Source: an uncultured Acetatifactor sp. (GTDB lineage Bacteria > Bacillota > Clostridia > Lachnospirales > Lachnospiraceae). From it: a DNA stretch of 5,595 nt. A program made the position numbers and the translations under genes. The notes under the pieces were generated by a model. The model had not been told where the DNA came from. It worked only from the letters and a program-made list of their open reading frames with translations, and made no database searches. The stretch covers positions 1-5,595 of the forward strand of contig CAJUCT010000105.1 in assembly GCA_910585015.1 (NCBI GenBank). The letters run 5' to 3'. Below, one piece after another: positions 5,471-5,595 of this stretch (its first letter is position 1; every line of letters begins with the position of its first letter).

Positions 5471-5595
5471 CTATATAACACCATTCAAAGAAAGGATCAG
5501 TAAAATGCAGGTGATGATGACCGCCCCGAAAAACAGCCATAAACCAACCGGCTTTTTATTCTGCTCCACGGCAGACTCCGACAGATACCCCGTCC
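5471..5595 (-). CDS. C-terminal end of a membrane protein (partial, 5' end off window)
   Basis: On the minus strand an open frame enters from the right edge (first full codon at 5593) and ends at TAG 5473-5471, giving 40 residues. It reads as a short hydrophilic stretch (SESAVEQNKKPVG) followed by one clear transmembrane helix (LWLFFGAVIITCILLILSL) and the tail NGVI. This looks like the last span of a polytopic transporter or a C-terminally anchored protein. The family cannot be identified from so little. It converges on the HxlR gene, with 85 bases between the stops. Confidence 0.6.
   Translation of the reverse strand, partial: TGYLSESAVEQNKKPVGLWLFFGAVIITCILLILSLNGVI

Overview
The window looks like chromosomal DNA from a Gram-positive anaerobe of the class Clostridia, most likely a Lachnospiraceae member. 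This is inferred from the GHKL kinase/LytTR regulator pair, the strong AGGAGG-type ribosome binding sites, the use of TTG and GTG starts, the mid-range base composition and the style of the two uncharacterised proteins at the left. No rRNA, tRNA, CRISPR array or intact mobile element was seen.

Left half (1-3784, minus strand, read right to left): a compact operon. It starts with a LytTR-family response regulator (TTG start at 3784), followed by an overlapping AgrC-like membrane sensor kinase. Two tandem paralogous proteins of unknown function come next: one complete (1628-795) and one running off the left edge (736 to <1). The regulator/kinase and kinase/paralogue junctions overlap and each SD lies inside the upstream gene, so translation is probably coupled. 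The short spacer between the two paralogues is a decayed copy of the last codons of the kinase gene. This shows that the paralogues arose by a tandem duplication whose unit began inside the kinase 3' end. No agrB/agrD-type peptide genes are visible, so the signal sensed is unknown.

Middle (3785-4126): a gene-free stretch of about 340 bases. From the operon side outward it holds a 7-bp inverted repeat, a pair of direct repeats in 21-bp register (a plausible LytTR operator), a strong bulged hairpin in a GC-rich block that resembles transfer-origin or mobile-element DNA, an isolated consensus -10 hexamer, and an intrinsic terminator for the next gene.

Right half (4127-5595): an amidohydrolase_2-type metal-dependent hydrolase (minus) is divergent from an HxlR-family repressor (plus). 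They share a short intergenic region carrying a TTGACA box and a perfect 6-6-6 inverted repeat, a likely operator. The HxlR protein has the family's N-terminal cysteine and probably controls itself and the hydrolase. At the right edge is the C-terminal 40 residues of a membrane protein on the minus strand.
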